From the NCBI GenBank assembly GCA_963601915.1, contig CAVCGL010000005.1:62001-126000 (forward strand): 64,000 nt of DNA, written 5' to 3'. A model generated the notes under the pieces. The model was given only the letters and a program-made list of their open reading frames with translations. It did not search any database and was not told the DNA's origin. A program made the position numbers and the translations under genes. Shown piece by piece: positions 9,103 through 17,659 of this stretch. Origin of the DNA: Butyricicoccus_A sp963601915. Lineage in GTDB: Bacteria; Bacillota; Clostridia; Oscillospirales; Butyricicoccaceae. The stretch's first letter is position 1; each line of letters opens with the position of its first letter.

Positions 9103-9131
9103 TTTACAAATCAGAAGAATTATATTATACT
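9103..9131 (+). promoter_or_regulatory. Promoter of glgB
   Basis: TTTACA (9103-9108) and TATACT (9126-9131) with 17 bases between, about 88 bases upstream of the glgB start. The rest of the 290-base gap is AT-rich and shows no gene. Confidence 0.55.
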
Positions 9132-9218
9132 AAGTATAGTAACCTTCCAAACCGTTGCAGAATAGGAAAAATAGTGAAATGGAAAAGGCTGCGGCGATGT
9201 TGGGAAAAGGAGAGAAAC

Positions 9219-11174
9219 ATGATGGAGAAAAAAACAGTCAGACCTCGTACCCCGAAGACTGCAAAGAAACCGGAAGCACAGCCGTTTATCACGGAGTTTG
9301 ACCAGTATTTGTTTGGTCAGGGCGTACATTATGAAATTTACAAAAAGCTGGGCGCACATACTGCTATGAAAAAAGGCAAGAAGGGCGTGTATTTTGCCGT
9401 TTGGGCACCAGATGCCAAGAGTGTATGTTTGGTCGGTGATTTTAACGGCTGGGATCGTGAAGCAAATCCCATGACCCGTCTGGATCCGCTCGGCATTTAT
9501 GAATTGTTTGTGCCGAACATGAAGGAAGGCGCGCTGTATAAATACGCAGTCACCGGTCAGAACGGCAATACGATTCTCAAGAGCGATCCGTATGGATTCA
9601 GCGCGGAGCTGCGTCCGGGCACGGCGTCCAAGATCGCTTCGATTGAAGGCTTTAAATGGTCGGACAATCGCTGGATTGACACGCGCACGCAGTCCAATTT
9701 CAAAAAGGAGCCGATGGCTATCTATGAGATGCATCCGGGCTCTTGGAAAAAGCACGCGCCGAAAGATGAAGATGATCCGGGATATTACAATTTCCGTGAG
9801 CTGGCACCAGAGCTGACCAAATATCTCAAGGAGATGGGCTATACCCATGTTGAGCTGATCGGTGTGGCAGAGCATCCGTTTGACGGCTCTTGGGGCTATC
9901 AGGTGACAGGATATTATGCGCCGACTTCCCGTTACGGCACGCCAAAGGACTTTATGTATTTTGTCAATTATCTGCATAAGCACAAGATTGGCGTTATTTT
10001 GGACTGGGTTCCGGCACATTTCCCGCGCGATGAGCATGGTTTGGCTAATTTTGACGGCAAGCCGCTGTATGAGTATGCAGACCCGAAAAAGGGCGAGCAT
10101 CCGGACTGGGGCACCAAGATTTTTGACTATGGCAGAAATGAAGTAAAGAACTTCCTGATCGCCAATGCCCTGTATTGGCTGACGGAATACCATGTAGACG
10201 GCCTGCGCATTGATGCGGTAGCATCCATGCTGTATCTCGATTACGGCAAGCAGGACGGCCAGTGGGTTGCAAACCAGTATGGTGAAAATAAGAATCTGGA
10301 AGCCATTGAGTTCTTCCGCCATCTGAATTCCATTGTGCATCAGCGCAAGCCGGGCACGGTGATGATTGCGGAAGAGTCTACCGCATGGCCGATGGTTACC
10401 GGAGATCCGGAAAACGGCGGTCTGGGCTTTGACTTCAAGTGGAATATGGGCTGGATGAATGACTTCTTGGAGTACCAGAAGTGTGATCCGTATTTCCGCA
10501 AATTCAATCACAATAAGATGACCTTCTCCATGACCTATGCATACAGTGAGAACTATATTCTCGTCATCTCGCATGATGAGGTGGTACATCTCAAGAAATC
10601 CATGCTGGAAAAGATGCCGGGTGACGATGAGCAGAAGTTCGCCAATCTGAAGGCCGCCTATGCGTTCATGCTCGGACATCCGGGCAAAAAGCTGCTGTTC
10701 ATGGGACAGGAGTTCGGTGAGCGCCGCGAGTGGAGCGAAGAACGCGAGCTGGATTGGCCGTCGCTGGATGACCCGAAGCATAGAGATCTTAAGGAGTATG
10801 TCGGTCAGCTGCTTGCCATGTACAACAAGTATCCAGCGCTGTATGGCATGGATGACACGTGGGATGGCTTCCAGTGGATCAACGCAAACGATGGCGACCG
10901 CAGCATCTTCAGCTTTGTTCGTTATTCGCCGAGCAAGCGCAATAATTTGCTGTTTGTCATCAACTTCACGCCGGTAGACCGTCCGGATTACCGTGTTGGC
11001 GTGCCGAAGAAGAAGCGTTACACCAAGATCTTTAGCACCAATGCACCGGAGATCGGCGGCACGGCAGATACCGAGCCGGTGATCTATCAGGCAAAGGCTT
11101 CTGAATGCGATGGTCAGCCGTATTCGATTGGCTATCCGCTGCCGGGCTATGGCGTTGCTGTGTTTAAATTTTAA
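9219..11174 (+). CDS. glgB: GlgB, 1,4-alpha-glucan branching enzyme
   Basis: GlgB cuts alpha-1,4 chains and rejoins them as alpha-1,6 branches during glycogen synthesis. The 651-aa protein has an N-terminal CBM48 (AVWAPDAKSVCLVGDFNGW, about residue 60), then the GH13 barrel with DWVPAHFP, the nucleophile region VDGLRIDAVASMLY, the acid/base IAEES and SHDEVVH. The frame is open upstream to 9063, but AAGGAGAG just before the ATG at 9219 fixes the start. No other glg gene lies nearby, so it stands alone with its own promoter and terminator. Confidence 0.96.
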   Translation: MMEKKTVRPRTPKTAKKPEAQPFITEFDQYLFGQGVHYEIYKKLGAHTAMKKGKKGVYFAVWAPDAKSVCLVGDFNGWDREANPMTRLDPLGIYELFVPNMKEGALYKYAVTGQNGNTILKSDPYGFSAELRPGTASKIASIEGFKWSDNRWIDTRTQSNFKKEPMAIYEMHPGSWKKHAPKDEDDPGYYNFRELAPELTKYLKEMGYTHVELIGVAEHPFDGSWGYQVTGYYAPTSRYGTPKDFMYFVNYLHKHKIGVILDWVPAHFPRDEHGLANFDGKPLYEYADPKKGEHPDWGTKIFDYGRNEVKNFLIANALYWLTEYHVDGLRIDAVASMLYLDYGKQDGQWVANQYGENKNLEAIEFFRHLNSIVHQRKPGTVMIAEESTAWPMVTGDPENGGLGFDFKWNMGWMNDFLEYQKCDPYFRKFNHNKMTFSMTYAYSENYILVISHDEVVHLKKSMLEKMPGDDEQKFANLKAAYAFMLGHPGKKLLFMGQEFGERREWSEERELDWPSLDDPKHRDLKEYVGQLLAMYNKYPALYGMDDTWDGFQWINANDGDRSIFSFVRYSPSKRNNLLFVINFTPVDRPDYRVGVPKKKRYTKIFSTNAPEIGGTADTEPVIYQAKASECDGQPYSIGYPLPGYGVAVFKF

Positions 11175-11190
11175 ATTCTATCTATCAAAT

Positions 11191-11220
11191 ACAGCCCCTG
11201 CAATTTTGCAGGGGCTGTTG
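11191..11220 (+). terminator. Intrinsic terminator after glgB
   Basis: CAGCCCCTGCA pairs with TGCAGGGGCTG around an ATTT loop. It also lies just past the stop of the converging AEC gene and may serve both. Confidence 0.75.
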
Positions 11221-11222
11221 TG

Positions 11223-12137
11223 CTATCCAACTAAGCAGCACCAGATCGGAATCGTAAACATGGAGAGTATGGTGGATAAAACAACACAGTGTGTGGCGAA
11301 ATCCGCATCACTGTGATATTGGGCTGCAAAGATGGCTGCCGTTGCACCGGCGGGCATACCGGTCATGATGACAGAAACGCCGCTGCCGATGCCATCCAAT
11401 GCCAGCAACTGACAGAGTAAATAGGCGATGGCAGGAAGAAGGAACAGACGGAATACGCTGAAAACTGCACTTTGTTTGTTAAAAATCGCAGTGAACCGAC
11501 CATCTGCCAAAATGGTTCCGATGATAAACATCGTAATTGCGGCATTGCAGTTTCCGATATAGATAATAGGAGAAGAAATAAAGGAAGGAAGTGCAATGTC
11601 GCTGACCATGAGGAACAGACCAATATAAACGGCAACCAGACACGGATGAGTAAGAATATTTTTGAAAACTGCTTTCTTATCCGTTTTTTGTTCGATAAAA
11701 TAGGAAGTGCCGACAGACCACATGATGATACGCATGGGAATGAGAAAAACAGAAGCATAGAGCAGACCAAGACTGCCGTAAATACCTTCAGCGACTGGAT
11801 TGCCCAAGAAACCGCCGTTGGACACAATCGTGCAATATTGTAAAACCTTTTTTCGCTGCGAGGAAAAAGAGCGGAACAGAAACGTATTGAACCACAGACA
11901 CACAAGCTGCATGAGGAAACCGACAGCGAAGATTTTTCCGCAGGATTGCAGGACATTGCTGCCGAGAGGAGTAAGACAGGATTTGATGATGTTGCAGGGA
12001 ATAATGATTTGCACACACAGATTTGTCAAGCATTGTCTGCCGGCATCGTCGATGTAGTTCTTTTGGCGCAGGATGATGCCAATGACAATCATGAGAAACA
12101 GACTGATTTGTAGACTGCATGATATAGAGAGATTCAT
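11223..12137 (-). CDS. AEC family transporter (auxin efflux carrier-like)
   Basis: A 304-aa integral membrane protein of the AEC family, with about ten helices in two halves and the conserved mid-protein segment NGGFLGNPVAEGIYG. Bacterial members move small carboxylates such as malate, malonate or lactate. It begins only four bases after the 2-hydroxyacid dehydrogenase stop and lacks a strong ribosome binding site, so translation is probably coupled. The pairing suggests a hydroxy- or keto-acid as the cargo (inference). Confidence 0.85.
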   Translation of the reverse strand: MNLSISCSLQISLFLMIVIGIILRQKNYIDDAGRQCLTNLCVQIIIPCNIIKSCLTPLGSNVLQSCGKIFAVGFLMQLVCLWFNTFLFRSFSSQRKKVLQYCTIVSNGGFLGNPVAEGIYGSLGLLYASVFLIPMRIIMWSVGTSYFIEQKTDKKAVFKNILTHPCLVAVYIGLFLMVSDIALPSFISSPIIYIGNCNAAITMFIIGTILADGRFTAIFNKQSAVFSVFRLFLLPAIAYLLCQLLALDGIGSGVSVIMTGMPAGATAAIFAAQYHSDADFATHCVVLSTILSMFTIPIWCCLVG

Positions 12138-12141
12138 GCGC

Positions 12142-13101
12142 TTATACCAATTGATAGGCTGGCTGGATATGGCCGTTTAGATAATCTAAGACATTTTGTG
12201 CTGCCGTGCGGTTCATGGCAGAAAAATTTTCGCTGGTGAACGGCGCGGTGTGCGGTGTCAAGATGGCGTTTGGGCAGTCCATCAATGGAGAGTCTGTGCA
12301 TGGCTCTGTGTCGAATACATCAATACCTGCACCGCGCACGTGACCCGAATCCAGTGCCTGCTTGAGGGCAGATACGTCCATGATTTGGCTGCGGGCGATA
12401 TTGATAAAGACACTGCCGGGTTTCATCGCAGCAAACTGCTTTGCGCCGAACATCCCGCGCGTGCTGTCGGAGAGATTGACATTGACGGATACATAATCAC
12501 TGGCTGCTAATAGTTCGTTGAACGGGCAATACGTTACATGATAGTCTTGCTCCCATTCCGGCTTGGGGTGACGGCAGTAATACAGCACGTGCATCCCAAA
12601 GGGAACCGCTCGTTTGGCGATTTCTTTTCCGATTCCGCCAAAACCGACGAGCCCCAACGTGCGGTTTTTAGCACCAAATGCCATGGAACGATGCCACATG
12701 CCAGCGTGCATATCCGCGTTTTGCTGGGCAATATTTCGGGCAAAAAATAATAGATACGCGAGTACATGTTCGGCTACTGCGCCTTCCACCGCTCCAGTGG
12801 TTCGTGTCACGGTAATGCCCGCTTGTTTGCAGGCGGGAAGATCGACAGAATCATAGCCAATCGAACGTTTAGACAGCATTTTTATGTGTGGGCAGGCGTC
12901 AATCACTTCCCGGGAAAACGGTTCTAATCCGGTAATTGCGATGTCAGCATCTCCGATATAACGAATCATTTCACGTGTGCTTGTGCCGGTGCCGCAGTTT
13001 CGGTCACTGTAATCTATGATTTCCAAACCGGCGTCGCGCAGCATTTGCAGGGCGGAAGTGTCCGGCTTGGAAAAATTTCGCGCTGTGATAACAACTTTCA
13101 T
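12142..13101 (-). CDS. D-isomer-specific 2-hydroxyacid dehydrogenase
   Basis: NAD(P)-dependent reduction of a 2-keto acid to a D-2-hydroxyacid, or the reverse. The 319-aa protein has the NAD-binding GLVGFGGIGKEIAKRA near residue 145 and the catalytic Arg (NIARSQ), Glu (FDTEP) and His (LTPHTAPF) in order. It is closest in feel to phosphoglycerate dehydrogenase-like proteins of unknown substrate. It leads an operon with the AEC carrier and is divergent from a LysR regulator, which probably controls it. Confidence 0.9.
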   Translation of the reverse strand: MKVVITARNFSKPDTSALQMLRDAGLEIIDYSDRNCGTGTSTREMIRYIGDADIAITGLEPFSREVIDACPHIKMLSKRSIGYDSVDLPACKQAGITVTRTTGAVEGAVAEHVLAYLLFFARNIAQQNADMHAGMWHRSMAFGAKNRTLGLVGFGGIGKEIAKRAVPFGMHVLYYCRHPKPEWEQDYHVTYCPFNELLAASDYVSVNVNLSDSTRGMFGAKQFAAMKPGSVFINIARSQIMDVSALKQALDSGHVRGAGIDVFDTEPCTDSPLMDCPNAILTPHTAPFTSENFSAMNRTAAQNVLDYLNGHIQPAYQLV

Positions 13102-13153
13102 GATAAGTTCCTTTCTATGCTTGCTGGATATAGTGTAGCACAGAATAAAACAA

Positions 13154-13182
13154 TTGACGAACTGTAATTCTTTGTATACAAT
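13154..13182 (+). promoter_or_regulatory. Promoter of the lysR gene in the divergent region
   Basis: TTGACG (13154-13159) and TACAAT (13177-13182), 17-base spacer. The 113-base divergent gap must also hold the dehydrogenase promoter and the LysR-binding site; TTGTATACAA (13172-13181) is a small palindrome overlapping the -10. Confidence 0.55.
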
Positions 13183-13214
13183 ACAGGTAAAATCCTGTTA
13201 TGCGGGTGGAGCCA

Positions 13215-14147
13215 ATGAATTTTACCAATATTGACTATTTTTTAATGACGGCGCAAGAACGGAGCTTTTCACACGCTGCCGAAAAATTGCATGTGACACA
13301 GCAGACACTCAGCGGACAGATTGCCGCGATGGAGCGGGAATTGGGATGCCGCCTGTTTATTCGGCATGTGCCGCTGGAATTGACCGATGCCGGACAGGCC
13401 TTTTTGAACTACGCCCTGTCCTTTCGGCGCAATTATCGTGCCATGCAGCAGGAGCTGCACGATGTCACGCAACAGGAAAAGGGAACGCTGCGCATTGGCG
13501 TTGCGTTTACGCGTGGGCATGTCATTCTGCCGCCATTCATTCGCAGTTTTCAACAGAGGCATCCACAGATTACCATTGCATTGCAGGAACAGGCGAATGA
13601 GGAGCTCCTGTGCAGCCTAAAAAATGATACGGTTGATTTGATTCTGGCGGATATACCCGAACAGCTGCCGGGAATTCAAACGGAAGAATGGTACCAAGAA
13701 GAGATTTATCTGCTGTTGCCGGATGCCCTGCTGCGCGCGCAGTATGGAGCACGTGCGCAGGAAGTTTTGCAGGCATTGGAGCAGAGAGAAGATTTGAATG
13801 TGCTCGCAGATTGCCCGTTTCTCATGAGCTATCCGCAGGACATCGCGGGTAAAATCGCAGAAAATTTGCTGCAAAGGGCGGATTTTCAGCCCATTGTCAC
13901 GGTAAAATCACACAATATGGAAACCTTGCTTTCTTGCTGTGTAGAAGGAATGGGCGCGTGCTTTTGTCCGGACAGCTTGATTCGTTCCGGACTTACGGCG
14001 CAACAGTTGCGCGAGGTGCATCGCATTCGATTTCACAGCGGGACGACCTATGCCATTCGGTTTGGCTGGCGGGAAAATGGGCATTTGTGGCGTATGATTC
14101 GCGAATTTATCGACCATGCACATCAAAACAAAGGCTGTCTCAATTGA
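13215..14147 (+). CDS. LysR family transcriptional regulator
   Basis: A 310-aa LysR regulator. The N-terminal winged helix-turn-helix is NIDYFLMTAQERSFSHAAEKLHVTQQTLSGQIAAMERELG in this order, followed by a periplasmic-binding-type effector domain (about 90-300). The ATG at 13215 is preferred over that at 13200 because GGTGGAG lies just upstream of it. It is divergent from the dehydrogenase-AEC operon, the classic layout for a LysR activator sensing a pathway metabolite. Its stop codon lies inside the terminator hairpin. Confidence 0.9.
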   Translation: MNFTNIDYFLMTAQERSFSHAAEKLHVTQQTLSGQIAAMERELGCRLFIRHVPLELTDAGQAFLNYALSFRRNYRAMQQELHDVTQQEKGTLRIGVAFTRGHVILPPFIRSFQQRHPQITIALQEQANEELLCSLKNDTVDLILADIPEQLPGIQTEEWYQEEIYLLLPDALLRAQYGARAQEVLQALEQREDLNVLADCPFLMSYPQDIAGKIAENLLQRADFQPIVTVKSHNMETLLSCCVEGMGACFCPDSLIRSGLTAQQLREVHRIRFHSGTTYAIRFGWRENGHLWRMIREFIDHAHQNKGCLN

Positions 14148-14160
14148 GAGACAGCCTTTG
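14130..14160. terminator. Hairpin terminator between lysR and the alanine symporter
   Basis: AAAGGCTGTCTC and GAGACAGCCTTT form a long stem that contains the lysR stop. The minus-strand side is followed by TTTGTTTT, so it mainly ends the symporter transcript. Confidence 0.7.
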
Positions 14161-14205
14161 CTCGTTCCAGAAGGAAAGAGATATTTGTGTTAGTCGAAGA
14201 AAGAA

Positions 14206-15663
14206 TTACGAGGCATTGCTTGCACCAGAAGAATCGGATGCAGAGACAATCTTGCCTGCCTTGCGTGCTTCGCGTTCCGCCTTGATGGTCGGCTGGAATC
14301 GCTTGACTTCCTTTGCGATGACACCGGACAAAGCCAGCATACAAATCAGGTTCGGGATTGCCATCAGTGCATTGGCAATATCCGACAGGTTCCAAACGAG
14401 ATCCAGAGACATGGTAGCGCCGAAGAAAGCGATGATCGAGAAGATGATACGATACGCCATGCAGATGGACTTCTTCTTGACGATGTATTCGAGCGCCTTT
14501 TCGCCGTGATACTCCCAGCCGAGGATGGTGGAGAAGGCGAACAGGGCAATGCCAATCGTGACGATCCAAGCACCAAAGGTGCCGAGAACTGTGCGGAACG
14601 CTTCAATGGTCAGTGCGGAGCCGACGATCAGTTCGCCGGAAGCGTCGGTCATGCCGAGCACGCCGGAGGAGCAGATAGCCAGACCGGTAATGGTGCAGAT
14701 AATAATCGTATCAAAGAACGTACCGGTCATGTTGATGTAACCCTGACGAACCGGATCATCTGTAGTAGCAGCGGCAGCGGTGATTGCTGCGGAGCCCATG
14801 CCAGCTTCATTGGAGAAGCAGCCGCGAGCCACGCCGTAACGCATGGAGCTCATCATGCTGGAGGTGATGGTGCCGAGCACGCCGCCAGCGACAGCGTCTG
14901 GGCTGAATGCACACTTAAACATCAGAACAATGGCACTCGGAACAGCAGTGATGTTGCCGAGGATGACGACGATACCAAAAATCAGATAGAACACTGCCAT
15001 AACCGGAACGATGACAGAGGAAACCTTGGACAGACGCGTGATGCCGCCGAGCAGGATAACCAGAACCAGTGCGGCAACAACCAAACCGACAATCCATTCC
15101 GGTACATGGAATGTGTTGTTCAGTGCGGTAGAAATGGAGTTTGCCTGCGTCATGTTGCCGATGCCAAACGAGGCAACCACAGCGAAGATGGCAAACAGCA
15201 TCGCAAGCACAGCACCAAAGGTCTTGTTCTTGAGTCCGCGCTTCATGGTGGTCATTGGACCGCCGAGCATTTCGCCGGCCTCATTCTTGACGCGGTACTT
15301 AATTGCCAGCATACATTCGGAGAACTTGCTGGTCAGACCAAAGATAGCGGAGATTTCCATCCAAACCAGTGCACCAGGGCCGCCGCTGACCAAAGCAGTG
15401 GCAACGCCTACGATATTGCCGGTACCAATTGTAGCGGCGAGTGCTGTCATCAATGCGGCGAATGGGGAAATATCGCCGGTGCCGCGGTGTGTGCCGCGTG
15501 CCTCCTTACTGAATACCGAATGCAGAGCATACGGCAGGTTTCGCCAGCTGGCAAAACCGATGCGAACGGTCAGGAAAACGCCGGTTCCTACGAGGAGCAC
15601 GAGCATGACCGGACCCCAGACGAAGCTGTCCACCGCAGAAACGATGTTCGAGAATGTTTCCAT
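14206..15663 (-). CDS. Sodium:alanine (AGCS) symporter
   Basis: An amino-acid:Na+ symporter of the AGCS family (alanine/glycine). The 485-aa protein has about ten helices, the family stretch GTGNIVGVATALVSGGPGAL near residue 95, and NEAGMGSAA near 290. The ATG at 15663 follows AAGGGAG; the open frame to 15696 has no ribosome binding site. It is transcribed alone from a leader that contains an intrinsic terminator, so expression is probably attenuated. Confidence 0.93.
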   Translation of the reverse strand: METFSNIVSAVDSFVWGPVMLVLLVGTGVFLTVRIGFASWRNLPYALHSVFSKEARGTHRGTGDISPFAALMTALAATIGTGNIVGVATALVSGGPGALVWMEISAIFGLTSKFSECMLAIKYRVKNEAGEMLGGPMTTMKRGLKNKTFGAVLAMLFAIFAVVASFGIGNMTQANSISTALNNTFHVPEWIVGLVVAALVLVILLGGITRLSKVSSVIVPVMAVFYLIFGIVVILGNITAVPSAIVLMFKCAFSPDAVAGGVLGTITSSMMSSMRYGVARGCFSNEAGMGSAAITAAAATTDDPVRQGYINMTGTFFDTIIICTITGLAICSSGVLGMTDASGELIVGSALTIEAFRTVLGTFGAWIVTIGIALFAFSTILGWEYHGEKALEYIVKKKSICMAYRIIFSIIAFFGATMSLDLVWNLSDIANALMAIPNLICMLALSGVIAKEVKRFQPTIKAEREARKAGKIVSASDSSGASNAS

Positions 15664-15710
15664 AATGTTTGACTCCCTTCTTATTATACTGGGCATGACA
15701 GAAACTTTGC

Positions 15711-15762
15711 GAAAAAAAGCAGATAGACAAAGGCTGGAACGAGACGCCTTTGTCTATCTGCT
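15711..15762 (-). terminator. Terminator hairpin inside the AGCS symporter leader
   Basis: On the minus strand a perfect 17-bp stem (15746-15762 with 15718-15734) and an 11-nt loop are followed at once by seven U. It sits between the promoter (15788-15816) and the start codon (15663). A second 9-bp pairing, GCATGACAG (15761-15769 read on minus) with CTGTCATGC (15693-15701), encloses it and shares two bases with the stem. Confidence 0.8.
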
Positions 15763-15787
15763 GTCATGCGGTATTTAAGTTGTTCCT

Positions 15788-15816
15788 ATCATACTGCATT
15801 TGCAGGAAAAAAGCAA
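15788..15816 (-). promoter_or_regulatory. Promoter of the AGCS symporter
   Basis: Read on the minus strand, TTGCTT (15816-15811) and TATGAT (15793-15788) with 17 bases between. Transcription would begin near 15781, only about 12 nt before the leader hairpin. The rest of the 336-base gap to truA is AT-rich and gene-free. Confidence 0.6.
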
Positions 15817-15999
15817 GCGTCTTTCAAAACTTTTTTGAAAAAATTTTGAAAATACTACAAAAGACGTATAAATCATCTGAAAATTAAGAGAGAATTTTCT
15901 CGGTGTAATAAAAATGAATGAAATTATGCATCGACGGTTACAATTTACACGCATCCGTGATAAGGTTAACGCAAAGAAAAACACGAAGGAGAGACGAAT

Positions 16000-16740
16000 G
16001 TGACGAATTTTCGATTGACGATAGAATACGATGGAAAACGATACAGCGGCTGGCAACGCCAGGGCAACACAGACAACACGATTCAGGGAAAGATTGAACA
16101 GATTCTCAGCCGCATGACAGGTCATGCGGTGGAGATCAACGGCGCGGGCAGAACCGATGCCGGTGTTCATGCGCGGGCGCAGGTCGCAAACGTCAAGATC
16201 CATACAGACAAGCAGGCGCACGAGATACAGGATATTTTGAATCAATATCTGCCGCAGGACATTGCCGTGACCGCTTGTGAGCAGGCACCGGAGCGATTTC
16301 ATGCGCGGCTCAATGCCAAGGGCAAGCATTATCGTTATCGGCTGTGCGATGGCGGTGTGCCGGATGTCTTTGAGAGAAATTATGTTTGCGCGTGGGAAAA
16401 CAAACTGGATGTCGAGGCGATGCAGCGGGCGGCAGCGTATCTGATAGGAACGCATGACTTCCGTGCTCTGTCCTCCGTCAATAGACGATTTAAGAAATCG
16501 ACCGTCCGAACCATTACAGCCATCACGATTACACGCAAGCCGCGAGAGATTTGGTTTGATGTCGAGGGCACAGGCTTTTTGTACAATATGGTAAGAATCT
16601 TGATTGGAACATTGGTCGAGGTCGGTGAAGGAAAGCGGGCACCGGAGAGTATGCCTGCTGTTTTGGAGAGCTTGGATCGCCAGCAGGCGGGCGTGACCAT
16701 GCCGCCGCAGGGATTGACACTGGAAGCAGTTCTCTATTGA
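16000..16740 (+). CDS. truA: TruA, tRNA pseudouridine(38-40) synthase
   Basis: TruA isomerises uridines 38-40 in the anticodon arm of tRNAs. The 246-aa protein starts with the family pattern LTIEYDGKRYSGWQRQG, has the catalytic Asp in GRTDAGVHARAQV, and the C-terminal FLYNMVRILIGTLVEVG. The start is GTG at 16000, seven bases after AAGGAGAG; the overlapping ATG (15998) runs into a stop at once. It is followed closely by the FadR-type regulator. Confidence 0.96.
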   Translation: MTNFRLTIEYDGKRYSGWQRQGNTDNTIQGKIEQILSRMTGHAVEINGAGRTDAGVHARAQVANVKIHTDKQAHEIQDILNQYLPQDIAVTACEQAPERFHARLNAKGKHYRYRLCDGGVPDVFERNYVCAWENKLDVEAMQRAAAYLIGTHDFRALSSVNRRFKKSTVRTITAITITRKPREIWFDVEGTGFLYNMVRILIGTLVEVGEGKRAPESMPAVLESLDRQQAGVTMPPQGLTLEAVLY

Positions 16741-16796
16741 TTTCTTCTGAAAAAGTGGTATGATAAGGAGTATGCCAATATAAGGAAGAATATGTC

Positions 16797-17498
16797 ATGA
16801 AGAACAATACACTCACGCAGCGCACGGCAGACCAGCTGCGCCATATGATCGTCAAACAACACAAATTTCACTACGGCGAAAAGCTGCCCAACGAGAACGA
16901 CTTGTCAGAGCAGTTGGGCATCAGCCGCACGACGCTGCGCGAGGCCATCCGCATTTTGACTTCGGAGGGCTTGCTCACAGTCAAGCGCGGCAAAGGTACG
17001 TTTGTGTCGGATCAAATCAATCAGTACGCCAACACAGACAAGCTGGGCTTTGGCGTATTGGCGGACACCAAGATTACCCTGCGCGATTTGTACGAGGCGC
17101 GTATGATTTTTGAGCCGGAGGCGGCAGCACTTGCCTGTCGGCGAGCGAGCGATGAGGAAATTCAACACATCTTGGAGCTGGGGCGCATTTGTCAGGAACA
17201 GCTCAAAAGCAATCCGACTGGAAAAAAACGCATTGAGTCGGAAAATATGTTTCACGGAGCCATTATCCGTGCTGCGCATAATGACTTTCTCAGTCAGTTT
17301 GTTCCGCTGCTGACGCAGGCGATTGAAAAGACGTTTTCGTTCCAATTTGACTATGAAGTGATCGCAGAAGACGCGTTTAAAGACCATATTTTGATTATGG
17401 AGTTTTTGCAGAAGCGTGACGCGGAAGCCATGCGCAGCGCGGTTCGCATCCATCTGCATCACGCGGTCTGGAATGAACAGCTGCCGGAACGAATATAA
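16797..17498 (+). CDS. FadR/GntR family transcriptional regulator
   Basis: A 233-aa GntR regulator of the FadR subfamily: N-terminal winged helix (EKLPNENDLSEQLGISRTTL then REAIRILTSEGLL, about residues 20-65) and an all-helical FCD ligand domain with the DLYEARMIFEPEAAALA segment and metal-binding His positions. It lies 161 bases upstream of ilvC on the same strand; two FadR-type operator palindromes are in the ilvC leader, so it is likely the ilvC regulator. The effector is unknown; an organic acid would fit FCD domains. Confidence 0.9.
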   Translation: MKNNTLTQRTADQLRHMIVKQHKFHYGEKLPNENDLSEQLGISRTTLREAIRILTSEGLLTVKRGKGTFVSDQINQYANTDKLGFGVLADTKITLRDLYEARMIFEPEAAALACRRASDEEIQHILELGRICQEQLKSNPTGKKRIESENMFHGAIIRAAHNDFLSQFVPLLTQAIEKTFSFQFDYEVIAEDAFKDHILIMEFLQKRDAEAMRSAVRIHLHHAVWNEQLPERI

Positions 17499-17557
17499 GT
17501 TGGGAAAATGACCAAATTTAGCTGCTCTCTTTTGTGCAAAATGTTTTGCGATTTTTG

Positions 17558-17586
17558 TTGACAGGAGGGGGACACAAGAGTATAAT
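17558..17586 (+). promoter_or_regulatory. Consensus sigma-A promoter of ilvC
   Basis: TTGACA (17558-17563) and TATAAT (17581-17586) are perfect hexamers at 17-base spacing. Transcription would begin near 17593, just before the operator pair. Confidence 0.85.
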
Positions 17587-17606
17587 AAAACACAGTTAAA
17601 GAATGA

Positions 17607-17641
17607 GTTGTATGACAACACAACATAAGTTGTGTGACAAC
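17607..17641. promoter_or_regulatory. Tandem GntR/FadR-type operators in the ilvC leader
   Basis: GTTGTATGACAAC (17607-17619) and GTTGTGTGACAAC (17629-17641) are inverted repeats with a 3-bp centre, 22 bp apart centre to centre (two helical turns). The piece between forms a third inverted repeat (ACACAAC/GTTGTGT). They lie from about +14 to +48, where a bound repressor would block elongation. Confidence 0.7.
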
Positions 17642-17659
17642 TCTTTGGAGGTAATTATC

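Noticed and set aside
9063..9218. Upstream extension of glgB
   Set aside because: Overlaps the promoter; a strong AAGGAGAG marks the ATG at 9219.
14506..15672. A 388-codon open frame antisense to the alanine symporter
   Set aside because: Shadow frame; the minus-strand AGCS protein has a full family match over the same bases.
15735..15787. Pseudoknot between AGGAAC near 15787 and GUUCC in the symporter leader loop
   Set aside because: The AGGAAC lies at or before the predicted transcription start, so it would not be in the RNA.
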